Counted from the stretch's first letter, positions 24,429 to 33,745 are shown. The stretch is DNA of 64,000 nt from Dehalococcoidia bacterium (GCA_035528575.1 DATKYK010000020.1:108484-172483), one strand, 5' to 3'. Program-made: numbers and translations. The notes: generated by a model from the sequence alone, not told the origin.

Positions 24429-25679
24429 TTATGGAGCAATCGGTGTGGTGCTGTATCCTACCAGGGTGTCATAGGCCTCCATATAGACGAAGTAGCCCTT
24501 GTACGGGAGCATGTCAGGCTCTGAACCATAGTACCACGGATTGAATGTCCAACCGGGCTGATTCAAAGCGGGGCTAACCACGTTACTGAAGCTAAGCTCG
24601 CCAAAGTAGAACCCCCCTGTAATCATACATGCCAGGACTTCCATCACTGGCGTATTGGGGAAGCCACCGTCGTAACCCGGCGCCGGCCCGATTAAATTCC
24701 ATCCAGTGTACAGGCTCCGGATAGGTGGCGCGCTGATGCCATCTTCAGGAACAAAGTAACACTCAGTCCCTCCGGTAGCAACGTTAACGTAGATGCCCTC
24801 CAGCGGTTTTAACACGTAGTAGGATGTTACCGCATACCAGTTGTTGCCATAGAAGCGGTAGGCTGCCACCACACCCGTGGGAATAATGTTCCCAAACCTA
24901 TTTTTATTGCCAGTGCTCTCCAGTTTCACCGGCGTCGACACGATATTCCAGCCCCCGGCGAGGCTCATCCCCGGCACGAGGGTGGTGCCACTGGGGCTGT
25001 TGGAGATATCAGACAGCTTGCCGACATCATCCTCAGCCTTCAGGGCAAACCAGTAGGTAGTACCCGGGCTCAGGCCGTTAACAGTGAAGCTCTCCGGCGT
25101 ACCCGGCGCGCTGGGGGTAGGCTCGCCCGCTACATCGGCCGCCGCTACCCAACCTGCCGGGGTCGATATCTGGGATAAAGCGTAGCGGATATCGTAGGCA
25201 GTGCAGGTGCCGGTGCCGTCGGGGTCCTCACCCGGTGCCGTCCAGCTCAGGTTTATGGAATCACTATCCTGGCCAGTCACTGCCAGGTTTGTCACCTTTT
25301 TCGGGTTGCAGGGATCAGTAACGAGGTCCAGGTCTACCTCCGGGGCTCCCAGGGTCACGTCAACATCCGGAGTCTCAGTGGCAAGCACCCCATCAACCTT
25401 GAAGCTTATTGCCTGTGCGGGGTCAATATCGGCCAATGTCACCGGAACCTCCAGTATAGCTACGCTCAAAGCGCTCGTTATTGCCGACGCTCGAGGGGAC
25501 GGCTCGGCGCCTACATAGGCATCGACAGTCCTCCCCGCGCCTACAAGTGCACTATTCTCATACACGGTACACCGGTAGAGCGCAGCGGGAAGCTGTGCCT
25601 CGGCAGTTAATGGGACTGCTGCCAGAGCCAGAAGGGCCGCTACAAAGATCACAGTCACCAATATTCTGAATTTTCGCAT
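24429..25679 (-). CDS. Secreted fibronectin type III surface protein
   Basis: 416 residues. Signal peptide 'ILVTVIFVAALLALAAVPLTAEAQ', then the shared N-terminal module 'LPAALYRCTVYENSALVGAGRTVDAYVG...ISFKVDGVLATETPDVDVTLGAPEVDL'. A fibronectin type III domain follows at about 128-232 ('VTNLAVTGQDSDSINLSWTAP' through 'LSPGTTYWFALKAEDDVGKLSDISN'). The C-terminal 180 residues have two 'GWN' repeats ('LAGGWNIVSTPVKL', 'YTGWNLIGPAPGY') of the kind found in bacterial surface proteins. No anchor or catalytic motif. ATG 25679 follows GGAGGGAAAG. It is probably an extracellular structural or binding protein of the same assembly. Confidence 0.8.
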   Translation of the reverse strand: MRKFRILVTVIFVAALLALAAVPLTAEAQLPAALYRCTVYENSALVGAGRTVDAYVGAEPSPRASAITSALSVAILEVPVTLADIDPAQAISFKVDGVLATETPDVDVTLGAPEVDLDLVTDPCNPKKVTNLAVTGQDSDSINLSWTAPGEDPDGTGTCTAYDIRYALSQISTPAGWVAAADVAGEPTPSAPGTPESFTVNGLSPGTTYWFALKAEDDVGKLSDISNSPSGTTLVPGMSLAGGWNIVSTPVKLESTGNKNRFGNIIPTGVVAAYRFYGNNWYAVTSYYVLKPLEGIYVNVATGGTECYFVPEDGISAPPIRSLYTGWNLIGPAPGYDGGFPNTPVMEVLACMITGGFYFGELSFSNVVSPALNQPGWTFNPWYYGSEPDMLPYKGYFVYMEAYDTLVGYSTTPIAP

Positions 25680-25728
25680 TTCTCTTTCCCTCCTTTCTAA
25701 GTTAGCTAACTCATCCTCTTATATCTTA

Positions 25729-26619
25729 TTATATCTGCGGTATCGTCCATGTGCATGCATTCTGCACGATGATGAGGTAGATCTCGCCGTTCTCAAGGCT
25801 GGTCAGGATGCTCTCCGGCCACCCCGGCCTAAACCACTCCCAGCTCTGTGCGACCTCATCATAGTACCATACTACTATAAGCTGAGTGGGCTCCGTTAAA
25901 GTGGGAAGAGAAACCGTCAAGCAGTCATAGTACCTGGGGAAGATCGCCGCTGTGTCCTGGGTGAGGCCGTGAGGAAAGTCGAGTTCACATTCCGGGTCGA
26001 TGTGCACATCCGCCGTGTCGGTATCTTCCTGCGCTGCATTATCGGTCACCTTAAGCTCGACGGTGTAGTCTCCTGCCGTGCCCCAGCTATATGTCGGGTT
26101 CTGATCGGTGGAGTCATCAAACAGTCCGTCGTAGTCCAGGTCCCAGGCATAGCTATAGGGTGGAACCCCAAGGCTTGCAGAACCATACAGGTTTATAACG
26201 TCGCCCTCATAACCGGAGTAGGGACCGCCGGCCTCAGCTACCGGTTGAGTTATGCAGATATCCAGGCGGACCTCCGGGGCTTCCAGCGTCACATCCACCT
26301 CCGGCGTCTCACTAGCAGCCCAATGGTTTGCGGTAACCTTGAAGCTTATGGCCTCAGATGAGTCAACCTCGGGCTGGGTCACTGAAACCTCCAGGATACA
26401 TACACTGCTACCGTCCGTCAATCCCGTAGCCCGTGGAGTTACCCCTGCTCCAACATAGGCTTCCACCAACACACCCGCACCTACAGGCACATCACAGTTA
26501 TAAACGGTGCAGCGGTAGAGCGCAGGAGGAATCTGCGCCTCTGTAACCAGCGGCACTACCCCTATAGAGAGCAGCGCCACTACTAAAAAAACTACCGCCA
26601 GTTTTCGTAGCTTTCTCAC
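25729..26619 (-). CDS. Secreted PKD-domain protein with FPHGL C-terminal module
   Basis: 296 residues. Signal peptide 'LAVVFLVVALLSIGVVPLVTEAQ', then the shared N-terminal module ('IPPALYRCTVYNCDVPVGAGVLVEAYVG...TPEVDVTLEAPEVRLDI'). A PKD domain follows at about 128-212 ('AEAGGPYSGYEGDVINLYGSA', 'SYAWDLDYDG', 'AGDYTVELKVTDN'). The final 80-residue module begins 'CELDFPHGLTQDTAAIFPRYYD' and ends 'VQNACTWTIPQI'. Start is GTG 26619 behind GGAAGGGA. It has no membrane anchor, so it is released or held by protein contacts. PKD domains usually serve as spacers or interaction modules on surface proteins. Confidence 0.82.
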   Translation of the reverse strand: MRKLRKLAVVFLVVALLSIGVVPLVTEAQIPPALYRCTVYNCDVPVGAGVLVEAYVGAGVTPRATGLTDGSSVCILEVSVTQPEVDSSEAISFKVTANHWAASETPEVDVTLEAPEVRLDICITQPVAEAGGPYSGYEGDVINLYGSASLGVPPYSYAWDLDYDGLFDDSTDQNPTYSWGTAGDYTVELKVTDNAAQEDTDTADVHIDPECELDFPHGLTQDTAAIFPRYYDCLTVSLPTLTEPTQLIVVWYYDEVAQSWEWFRPGWPESILTSLENGEIYLIIVQNACTWTIPQI

Positions 26620-26687
26620 TTCCCTTCCACCCCCTTCCTTAATCGATGTATTATTTATGTCTACAATTCAGCTATGCGAGCGTAAAC

Positions 26688-26722
26688 CTAAGGGCCCCGC
26701 GTTACATCGGGGGCCCTTAGGT
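26688..26722 (-). terminator. Hairpin terminator after the three-cohesin gene
   Basis: Near-perfect inverted repeat CCTAAGGGCCCC ... GGGGCCCTTAGG around an 11-base loop, placed 3' of the 26735-28459 gene. Likely a terminator or 3' stabiliser; no clear T-tract. Confidence 0.65.
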
Positions 26723-26734
26723 AAAATTATCTGC

Positions 26735-28459
26735 CTATGGCTGTGGTATATTCCAGGTACAGGCGTCCTGCACGATGACCTGGTATATATTGCCGTTCTC
26801 AAGGCTGGTCAGGGTGCTGTCCTGAATCGGCCAACCTGGCACGAAGTACTCCCAGTCCTGTGCGACCTCATCGTAGTACCACACCGAAACTAGATTAGCC
26901 GGCTCTGTTGCAGTAGGCAGGCTAACCGTCACGCAGTCATATAACCTGGAGAAAACCGCCGACGGGTCCGTGTTGAGGCCATGGGGGAAGGTCCAGGTAC
27001 ATGGTGCGACGATGCCGATGCAGAAGGTGCAATCGGTCACTGCATCCGGGATTATCGGCTGCGGGTCGCCCGCCGTCCCGTCATTAAGCGACGTCACAGC
27101 AATATCCAGATTGCTGCACTCGCCACTACTGCCTACCGCATTCAGCGTCACGGTGGCAAATAAGACTGTACCGGTAGGTCCCGGTGAAACACCTGTGGCC
27201 GCTGACATGGTAGTGACACCGCCCACCGTATTGCTAAAAACGGTGCCAAGGTCTCCAGCCGCCACATTGCCGACACTGACAACAGCCGTATTAACTGTAA
27301 GCGTTATGGTAGCCGAACCTATGCCCTGCGGGTCATCGGTTGTAATTGTAATGTCTACATCACAACTGCCAGCCTCAAGTACATCTGAACAACAATCAAT
27401 AGCTACCGTCGTTTCCGTGGGTGTTGGCGTGGGTGTCGGTGTTGGTGTTACCGGCGTTTCGATGCAGAAGGTGCAATCGGTCACTTCACCCGGGGTTATC
27501 GGCTGCGGGTCGCCCGCCGTCGCATCGTACACCGATGTCACAGCGATATCCAGATTGCTGCACTCGCCACTACTGCCTACCGCATTCAGCGTCACGGTGG
27601 CAAATGTGACTGTACCGGTAGGTCCCGGTGAAGCACCTGTGGCCGCTGACATGGTAGTGACACCGCCCACCGTATTGCTATAAACGGTGCCAAGGTCTCC
27701 ATCCGCCACATTGCCTACACTGACGACAGCCGTATTAACTGTAAGCGTAATAGTGGCCGAACCTATGCCCTGCGGGTCATCGGTCTCTATTGTAATGTCT
27801 ACATCACAACTGCCAGCCTCAGGTACATCTGAACAACAATCAATAGCTACCGTGGTTCCCGGTGCCGGTGTTGGCGTGGGTGTTACTATTGGCGTTGGGG
27901 TTGGGGTAGGCGTCGGTGTTGGGGTTGCCCCTGAGATGCAGAACTGGCCGTCGGTCACCGGGCTGGCTACTATCGCCTGCGGGTCGCCTGCCGTCGCATC
28001 GTACATCGACGTCACGGCAATATCCAGGTTGCTGCACTGGCCAGCACCGCCTACCGCCTGCAGTGTCACTGTAGCAAACAGCAGATCAATACCGATTGGC
28101 CCGGGCGAACTCCCTGTGGCCCACGTCATGGTAGTAACACCGCCTGCGGTACTGTAGTAAACGGTGCCTAGAACTCCAGGCGCCACATTGGTCACTGTAA
28201 CAACAGCCGTATTAACTGTAAGCGTTATGGTGGCTGAGCCTAAGCCCTGCGCATCATCGGTAGATATTACTATTTCGACAGAGTCAGTGCCACCAACGGG
28301 TACACTTAAAGCGTCCTCAATAGAAACCGACGTGCCCGGGTCTGCCAGTACCACCGCCGGAGTCGCTGTTAGCATCAAGGCAACCGCCAAGGCCAAAACT
28401 ACCGCGGATATCTTCCTGATTACCATTGGCACGCCTTCCTTTCTAATTATCATTTTCAC
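26735..28459 (-). CDS. Secreted scaffold protein with three cohesin domains
   Basis: 574 residues. After the signal peptide ('ISAVVLALAVALMLTATPAVVLA') there are three cohesin-like domains at about 43-178, 205-335 and 350-485. Each has the pattern 'DDPQGIGSATITLTVNTAVVSV...GTVTFATVTLNAVG...SNLDIAVTS', and they are separated by Thr-Pro linkers. The last 85 residues are the FPHGL module ('CTWTFPHGLNTDPSAVFSRLYD'). Domains 2 and 3 are nearly identical in DNA (recent duplication); domain 1 is more divergent. No catalytic, carbohydrate-binding or anchoring domain is present, so a scaffoldin-like role binding up to three dockerin proteins is inferred. Candidate starts are GTG 28459, ATG 28453 (GGGAGG site) and ATG 28426. 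It lies directly downstream of the dockerin gene. Confidence 0.85.
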   Translation of the reverse strand: MKMIIRKEGVPMVIRKISAVVLALAVALMLTATPAVVLADPGTSVSIEDALSVPVGGTDSVEIVISTDDAQGLGSATITLTVNTAVVTVTNVAPGVLGTVYYSTAGGVTTMTWATGSSPGPIGIDLLFATVTLQAVGGAGQCSNLDIAVTSMYDATAGDPQAIVASPVTDGQFCISGATPTPTPTPTPTPIVTPTPTPAPGTTVAIDCCSDVPEAGSCDVDITIETDDPQGIGSATITLTVNTAVVSVGNVADGDLGTVYSNTVGGVTTMSAATGASPGPTGTVTFATVTLNAVGSSGECSNLDIAVTSVYDATAGDPQPITPGEVTDCTFCIETPVTPTPTPTPTPTETTVAIDCCSDVLEAGSCDVDITITTDDPQGIGSATITLTVNTAVVSVGNVAAGDLGTVFSNTVGGVTTMSAATGVSPGPTGTVLFATVTLNAVGSSGECSNLDIAVTSLNDGTAGDPQPIIPDAVTDCTFCIGIVAPCTWTFPHGLNTDPSAVFSRLYDCVTVSLPTATEPANLVSVWYYDEVAQDWEYFVPGWPIQDSTLTSLENGNIYQVIVQDACTWNIPQP

Positions 28460-28478
28460 CTCCCCTCGGGGTATTGGC

Positions 28479-28506
28479 AGGAGGCTGTCATGGTAGACAG
28501 CCTCCT
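28479..28506 (-). terminator. Hairpin terminator after the dockerin giant gene
   Basis: Perfect 11-bp stem AGGAGGCTGTC-ATGGTA-GACAGCCTCCT, 19 bp beyond the stop of the 28525-33123 gene and before the start of the scaffold gene. It suggests partial termination between the two. Confidence 0.7.
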
Positions 28507-28524
28507 GCTCTTATCATCCCTTGT

Positions 28525-31500
28525 TCAGGGAATACACAGTCCCCCGGGGAACGACGGAATCGTCCCCACAAGGTACTGTGCCATCAACTGTAGGTCTGCC
28601 GAGTTAACCGTGCCACTGTCGTTAACGTCGGCGGCTTGGTACGGATCGCCGGTCAGCGTTATAGTTCCCACTATATGCTGGGCAATCAGCTGGAGGTCTG
28701 CCGAGTTAATGAGGTCGTCGCCGTTGACATCGCCCTCCAGGTCACAGGTAGCGCCGCGGGTGTTGACGTAGAGGCCGGTCTTGTACTCCGGCGAGTAGGC
28801 GAAATCGTGGTAGAACTTCACCCTGACCGCACCAGCACCAAGAACCGTACTCGTTGAGTCCTCGGTCAGGAATGAGCTTACCAGGATGTAGTCTCCGTCA
28901 TCCGCGCTTACCCCTGCGGTGGGATCGGTGATGTCCGGCAGCGCCGGCAGAACAAACTCGGTGTAGTCCCAGGGGAGCGTCTCGATGTTCTTCCATTTCC
29001 ACAGTTCTATAAGACCGCTCTCATGGAACTTCTCCTCCAGGAGGTTGGTATCGAAGCGGGGCTCCTTGGCCTCGTCCTTCCAGCACTCCTTGGTGGCAGC
29101 GACATCCACAATCTTCCGCTCAGCTATGGTGTTCATGTCGTAGGGCAGGAAGCTAATGTCGCCGAAGCCGTCAGGCGCTGCCAACCACGAGAACATTGGT
29201 AGAACACCCTCACTACCACAGGTAAGCATTACAAGGGTGTCGTCCGCCAGTGCTCTGTCATCGTTCGTAATGTTGCCCCAGGCCTGTACGCCAGTGGCCC
29301 CATCCATGTCCTGATACACAGTACTGTTCCACACGTTATCCGGAAGCTGCACATCGGGCATCGGGCAGGGCTGCGGAGAGTGGGTGTCGCTCATGTCGAT
29401 GAAGCTGAAGGCGTCCGGTATGTTGACGTCGTCTATCATGTCATGCTGCATGTTGAACGGCGGCAGGAACGGGATGAGGGCCGCGCTCTCACAGGGCCAC
29501 TCGTAGCAGGGGGGAACGCCCGTCTTTATTATGCTCGGGGAGGCAATGGTGACATCATTTACCTTGGGAAGTCCGTTCCTGATGGTGATGTACTTGAGCC
29601 CATAACCTGTTCCCCAGGTACCAGCGTCGCTTGACGGCTCGATGGGCGTGTATAACTTGGCGATCTCGTACTCGGCTGCGTCGACGAAGAAGCTCCCGCT
29701 CTCGGTTATCAGGCGGCCGACCACGATGTTGGCCTCGGTAGCAGTAACGCTCCGCAGCTGGCAGTACCAGGGCTCCGTTACCAGGGATAGCTGGCTGGCG
29801 CCCTCCACAAATCGCTCGGACTGCGAAGGCGGATATGACGGCGAAGGCTCGCCGGTTGCCGCCGTATCGGCTCTCAGGTCCTCTACGTTGTAGCTGTCCC
29901 TGCCGGACGCTAGCGTCCATTCCAGCGGGATATTAAGGGCGGCCGTTAGAGACTGATCGGCCTCGTTGCCGATGTAATAGAGGGTAACCCCGATCGAACC
30001 GACCATAATCTGGTCTATCTTTAGGGCGTGGTCCATAAACCGGACCACATCGCCCACCTCGACGTGGAGCATGCCGGTGGAGATGTCGATCCAGTTGGTG
30101 CCCTCCGGAATCTGGTTATCCACTGTAACCAGGCCGGGAACGCAACTGTAACCCTCGGTCATGTCTTCTGGCGGCCACAGGGCGTCATCGTCATCCTGAT
30201 CGCCTGTATCCACCGCGCTTACCGTCTCCAGGAATACCAGGTCGGCAAGGCCATCGCCGTTCACGTCGTAGTCGTCCAGCCCTGGCTGTTCGTTAGAGCT
30301 ATCAGAGATAGGCAGGACAAACGTGGTGTGGCCGGGTAGCCCCGGCTTCGGGTCGTTCATGGCATCCAGCAGTGTGTAGGTGTACTCCTTGACGATGTCG
30401 GGCGACTTTATACAGTCGGCCGGCTGAGGCTGGTACCACACTATGCCGCTGGGCTCGGTGTACTTGGGAACGTACCACTGCCTCAGGTGCACCTTCTCGT
30501 TGCCATCGCCATTGCTGACGGTAATGCCCTTGAAGAAGTCGCCGTATATGCCGTTGGCTGCCAGGTCATTGTGGTCCATGTAGGCCGGGTTCCACTGGAT
30601 GAAGTCCTTTATAGGAGCCTCATCGCTCTGCGGAGCAAACGGCCCCTGGTAATCGGTGTAGGGGAATGCAGCGCTCAGGTTGCACTTGCCGTATACCCTG
30701 ATGCTTGCCGCATCTATGACCGTCTGGCTATTGCTGTCCTCATCGTTGTATAGCCTGTTGTAGGATGCGTCGTTTACATAGATGTCGGCGCTGTTTATCT
30801 TGTCCACATGGGCGTCGTAGACGAACTTCATCCTGACAGCATTCGATGCATTTACCGACCATATATCGGTGGAGTCCTCGGTCATCCACGAGCTTACCAG
30901 GATGTAGTCGCCGTCGTCATTGTTCGCCGGGTCGGTGATGTCTGGCTGCTCGGGGAGCTTCATCTCGGTGTAGAGGTAGGGCAGCGTCTCGATGTTCTTC
31001 CACTCCCACTCTTCTGGCCCCGGTGTCGGGTTGGGTTCGGTGAATTTCTCCTCCAGCAGGTTGGTGTCGAATCGGGGCTCCTTGTCCTCCTGCTCGAAGC
31101 ACTCCACGATGGCCGCGACACCGGTGGGGAACTGGCCAGAGTCCTTCCCTATCCACCTGTCATCTATGCTATTCAGCGTGAATGGCAGGAAGCTGTTGTC
31201 GCCGTATCCGTCACCTGCTGTGTTGACCCACATGAACACATTATTGCTCATGTTGGCAGAACAGGAGACCATTACAAGGGTGTCATCGTATGTCGGTCTG
31301 TCATCGTTTTGAAACTTGCCCCATGATGTATTCCCAGCGACAAATCCGTAGTCGGAGTTTAAGTCACTAGCATCGGCAAGGTTATCGGGAAGCTGCACGT
31401 CGGGTATGGGGCAGTGCTGCGGATGCAGGGGGTCGGCCGGGTCGATGAAGGTGAAGGCATCCGGGATGTTGGTGTCGTCGATTATGTCGTGCTGCATGTT

Positions 31501-33123
31501 GAACGGCGGCAGCATCGGTATCGCCGGGGTATCATAGCAGTCCTCAATCGACTCCTTGGTGATGCTCAGGCCGAGTAGCTGTACATCATCAAACTTGGGA
31601 ATGGGGTTCCTGATGGTGATGTACTTGAAGGCCTCCGTGTTGTAGCAGTAGTCCAGGGTTACCTTCTGTCCAGCTATCGGAGCTACAGTAAGGGTTACCA
31701 TACCTGTAGCCGGGTTGATGCTGGCAACTGATGCCCCGGCACCATTCACATAAGCCGATACATCGTTCTTGTCCGGCGCAGCTCCAGCGCCACTGCAGTC
31801 AGCGAAGTAAGCCGAAGTTGCTCCAGCATGGTTTGCGATGTCGATAGGGCCGAATACTAGATTACCTGGGTTAGCCTGAACCCCGAGGATCTCACCCTTC
31901 ACCTCGTTGAGGGTCGATCCCGCAGCGTCCCAAACGGTGTGTAGCATGGCGACATCGTACTCGGCGCCGTCGACGAAGAAGCTCTCGCCCTCGGTTATCA
32001 GGCGGCCGACCACTATATAGGCACTGCCGCCGGCGGCACTTGACACCTGCAGGTACCACGGTGACTTGACCAGCTTCAGTTTGCTGGTGCCGCAGATGAA
32101 CTTGCCCGACTCCGAAGGCGGATTGTTATTGGGATGAGCCGGTGATGGCGCCCCCATGGTGGTCAGGTCCTCAACGGCAACATCAGGCTGGTGCCTGCCC
32201 GCGGAGAGCGTCTTGTCCAGCGGAACGATCAAACCGCTGAAAAGGAGTTCATCCGCGGCGTTGCCCGAGTAGTACAGGTCAAGGGTGACGCTGGCAGGGC
32301 TGGTGGTGACTGCCGTTATATCCGCCCTGTGGTCCAGGAAGCGGATGGTATCGCCGGCAGATGCAAGGAAGAGGTCCGTGTTGAAATCCACCCACTGTAC
32401 GTTAATTTGGTTATCTATCCACTGATTCGTTGGCGGCCAGAGACCGTCCTGGTCGGGACACTCCGCAGCCAAGGTATCAGTCATGCCTATGGCCTGTATG
32501 AAGGTGAGATCGGCCCCTCTAGACGGATCGCCGGCATCCGGGTAATCCCCGTTCATATCGTAGCTATCAAGCCCGGTCTGTTCCTGATTTTGATCAGCTA
32601 TGGGGAACACGAACCGCGTCTTGCCGGGGTTCCCAAAAATTGGGTTGTTGCTGGAGGGAGCCAGCAGGAGGTAGGTGTACTCCTTCACCAGGTCGGGAGA
32701 TTTTACAATCGACTGGTCTGCGAATACCCACCCGGCGGGCTCCTCATACTTGGGAACGTACCACTGCCTCAGGTGAACCTTCTCGTTGGCATCCGCATTA
32801 TTCGCCTTGATTTCAGTGAAGAAGTTTCCGAATACCCCGTTGGACGCCGAATCCAGGTGGTACATGTATGCCGGGTTCCACTGGATAAAGTCCTTGGGCG
32901 GCGCCTCGCTGCTCTGCGGGGCAAACGGCGCCTGGTAATCGGTGTAGGGGAAGGCGGCATCTTCCCCGCACTTCCCGTATATCCGCAGGGTATTGTACTC
33001 ATCGGGCCCCTGCGCGGACGTGGGAGCCACGGCCACAACAAAAGCACCGCTGAGACTCACTACTAAAGCCAAGGCAAAGACCATGTATACTGCCTTGACA
33101 TGCCATTTTGGTACTTTACTCAT
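28525..33123 (-). CDS. Giant secreted surface protein with internal duplication and C-terminal dockerin
   Basis: 1532 residues. Signal peptide 'VYMVFALALVVSLSGAFVVAV...TSAQ', then two homologous halves of about 650-750 residues. Matching blocks are 'RIYGKCGEDAAFPYTDYQAP' and 'RVYGKCNLSAAFPYTDYQGP', 'EKVHLRQWYVPKYEEP' and 'EKVHLRQWYVPKYTEP', 'FNMQHDIIDDTNIPDAFTFID' and its second copy, and 'EPRFDTNLLEEKF' twice. The last 70 residues are a type I-like dockerin with two calcium loops ('GDVNGDDLINSADLQLIAQHIVG', 'ADVNDSGTVNSADLQLMAQYLVG'). The body has no recognised enzyme domain; size, duplication and strong promoter suggest a major surface-layer protein (inference). Its dockerin could dock on the cohesins encoded just downstream. 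ATG 33123 follows AAAGGAG. Confidence 0.85.
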   Translation of the reverse strand: MSKVPKWHVKAVYMVFALALVVSLSGAFVVAVAPTSAQGPDEYNTLRIYGKCGEDAAFPYTDYQAPFAPQSSEAPPKDFIQWNPAYMYHLDSASNGVFGNFFTEIKANNADANEKVHLRQWYVPKYEEPAGWVFADQSIVKSPDLVKEYTYLLLAPSSNNPIFGNPGKTRFVFPIADQNQEQTGLDSYDMNGDYPDAGDPSRGADLTFIQAIGMTDTLAAECPDQDGLWPPTNQWIDNQINVQWVDFNTDLFLASAGDTIRFLDHRADITAVTTSPASVTLDLYYSGNAADELLFSGLIVPLDKTLSAGRHQPDVAVEDLTTMGAPSPAHPNNNPPSESGKFICGTSKLKLVKSPWYLQVSSAAGGSAYIVVGRLITEGESFFVDGAEYDVAMLHTVWDAAGSTLNEVKGEILGVQANPGNLVFGPIDIANHAGATSAYFADCSGAGAAPDKNDVSAYVNGAGASVASINPATGMVTLTVAPIAGQKVTLDYCYNTEAFKYITIRNPIPKFDDVQLLGLSITKESIEDCYDTPAIPMLPPFNMQHDIIDDTNIPDAFTFIDPADPLHPQHCPIPDVQLPDNLADASDLNSDYGFVAGNTSWGKFQNDDRPTYDDTLVMVSCSANMSNNVFMWVNTAGDGYGDNSFLPFTLNSIDDRWIGKDSGQFPTGVAAIVECFEQEDKEPRFDTNLLEEKFTEPNPTPGPEEWEWKNIETLPYLYTEMKLPEQPDITDPANNDDGDYILVSSWMTEDSTDIWSVNASNAVRMKFVYDAHVDKINSADIYVNDASYNRLYNDEDSNSQTVIDAASIRVYGKCNLSAAFPYTDYQGPFAPQSDEAPIKDFIQWNPAYMDHNDLAANGIYGDFFKGITVSNGDGNEKVHLRQWYVPKYTEPSGIVWYQPQPADCIKSPDIVKEYTYTLLDAMNDPKPGLPGHTTFVLPISDSSNEQPGLDDYDVNGDGLADLVFLETVSAVDTGDQDDDDALWPPEDMTEGYSCVPGLVTVDNQIPEGTNWIDISTGMLHVEVGDVVRFMDHALKIDQIMVGSIGVTLYYIGNEADQSLTAALNIPLEWTLASGRDSYNVEDLRADTAATGEPSPSYPPSQSERFVEGASQLSLVTEPWYCQLRSVTATEANIVVGRLITESGSFFVDAAEYEIAKLYTPIEPSSDAGTWGTGYGLKYITIRNGLPKVNDVTIASPSIIKTGVPPCYEWPCESAALIPFLPPFNMQHDMIDDVNIPDAFSFIDMSDTHSPQPCPMPDVQLPDNVWNSTVYQDMDGATGVQAWGNITNDDRALADDTLVMLTCGSEGVLPMFSWLAAPDGFGDISFLPYDMNTIAERKIVDVAATKECWKDEAKEPRFDTNLLEEKFHESGLIELWKWKNIETLPWDYTEFVLPALPDITDPTAGVSADDGDYILVSSFLTEDSTSTVLGAGAVRVKFYHDFAYSPEYKTGLYVNTRGATCDLEGDVNGDDLINSADLQLIAQHIVGTITLTGDPYQAADVNDSGTVNSADLQLMAQYLVGTIPSFPGGLCIP

Positions 33124-33241
33124 TACTCAACTCCTTTCTCCCTTGAGAGATTCCTATTTATGAGGTAACTCTCATTACTTTTTATCTCCTCTTTGGTCCT
33201 CAATCTACATACATCCCCCCTTTCTTTGCGATAATTGGGCT

Positions 33242-33271
33242 ATTATAAACTCCTGCCTGCTGTTTTGTCAA
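33242..33271 (-). promoter_or_regulatory. Strong sigma-70 promoter of the surface-protein cluster
   Basis: On the minus strand, TTGACA (33271-33266), 18-bp spacer, TATAAT (33247-33242): both boxes are perfect consensus. Predicted start near 33235, giving a leader of about 110 nt before ATG 33123. Such a strong promoter fits an abundant surface protein. The rest of 33272-33689 shows no gene. Confidence 0.8.
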
Positions 33272-33689
33272 GTGTATAGCACACCGATCGCCTATTTTCA
33301 ATACCCCGCAATCTTCTTACCCCTTGGTACTTCATCACCTCCGCTATTTATTCTAAAAATAGAAAGGCACCCGCCGATACCTTACCTTCCGGCGGCTGAG
33401 CCTTTCGATCTCTCCCTCATGCCGATGATTGCCATCAACAGGATCCGGGGCATGCTCCCATATATCAAAATCCTATATCAACAGCTATAAAAACAAAGCG
33501 TTTCTAACTTATATCACAAAGTTTCCGCGTTGTCAATAGCCCAGCACGTAGCGGATGCAAATCTATCACAAATTCGGTGACCTGTCAATACTTTTTGCGA
33601 TTTCCTTCAAAATTCATACCGACCGCCTGAGCCCCGTCTTTATGGAAAATGCACCGGCCGAGATGCTGAAACAAGTTCAGCATGAAAGT

Positions 33690-33745
33690 GGGTAGGCTGG
33701 CCAAGCCTGTTGCCCAACTTGATCGGGCAATCGGCCAGCCTACCC
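33690..33745. repeat. Composite palindromic repeat (family A arms around a family B hairpin)
   Basis: Arms GGGTAGGCTGGCC (33690-33702) and GGCCAGCCTACCC (33733-33745) enclose a hairpin TTGCCCAACTTGATCGGGCAA. A reversed relative is at 34406-34465. Part of the 33124-33978 spacer, which has no credible gene; a fragment at 33663-33685 matches the CATGCTGAACTTGTTTCAGC repeat seen at 37273 and 38714. Confidence 0.75.

Noticed and set aside
26970..28157. Long plus-strand frames across the cohesin scaffold gene
   Set aside because: They mirror the cohesin repeats on the coding strand, have no ribosome site and end at linker repeats; antisense shadows.
32191..33066. 291-codon plus-strand frame opposite the dockerin giant
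   Set aside because: Composition is that of the antisense of a real signal-peptide-bearing gene; no start signals or family.
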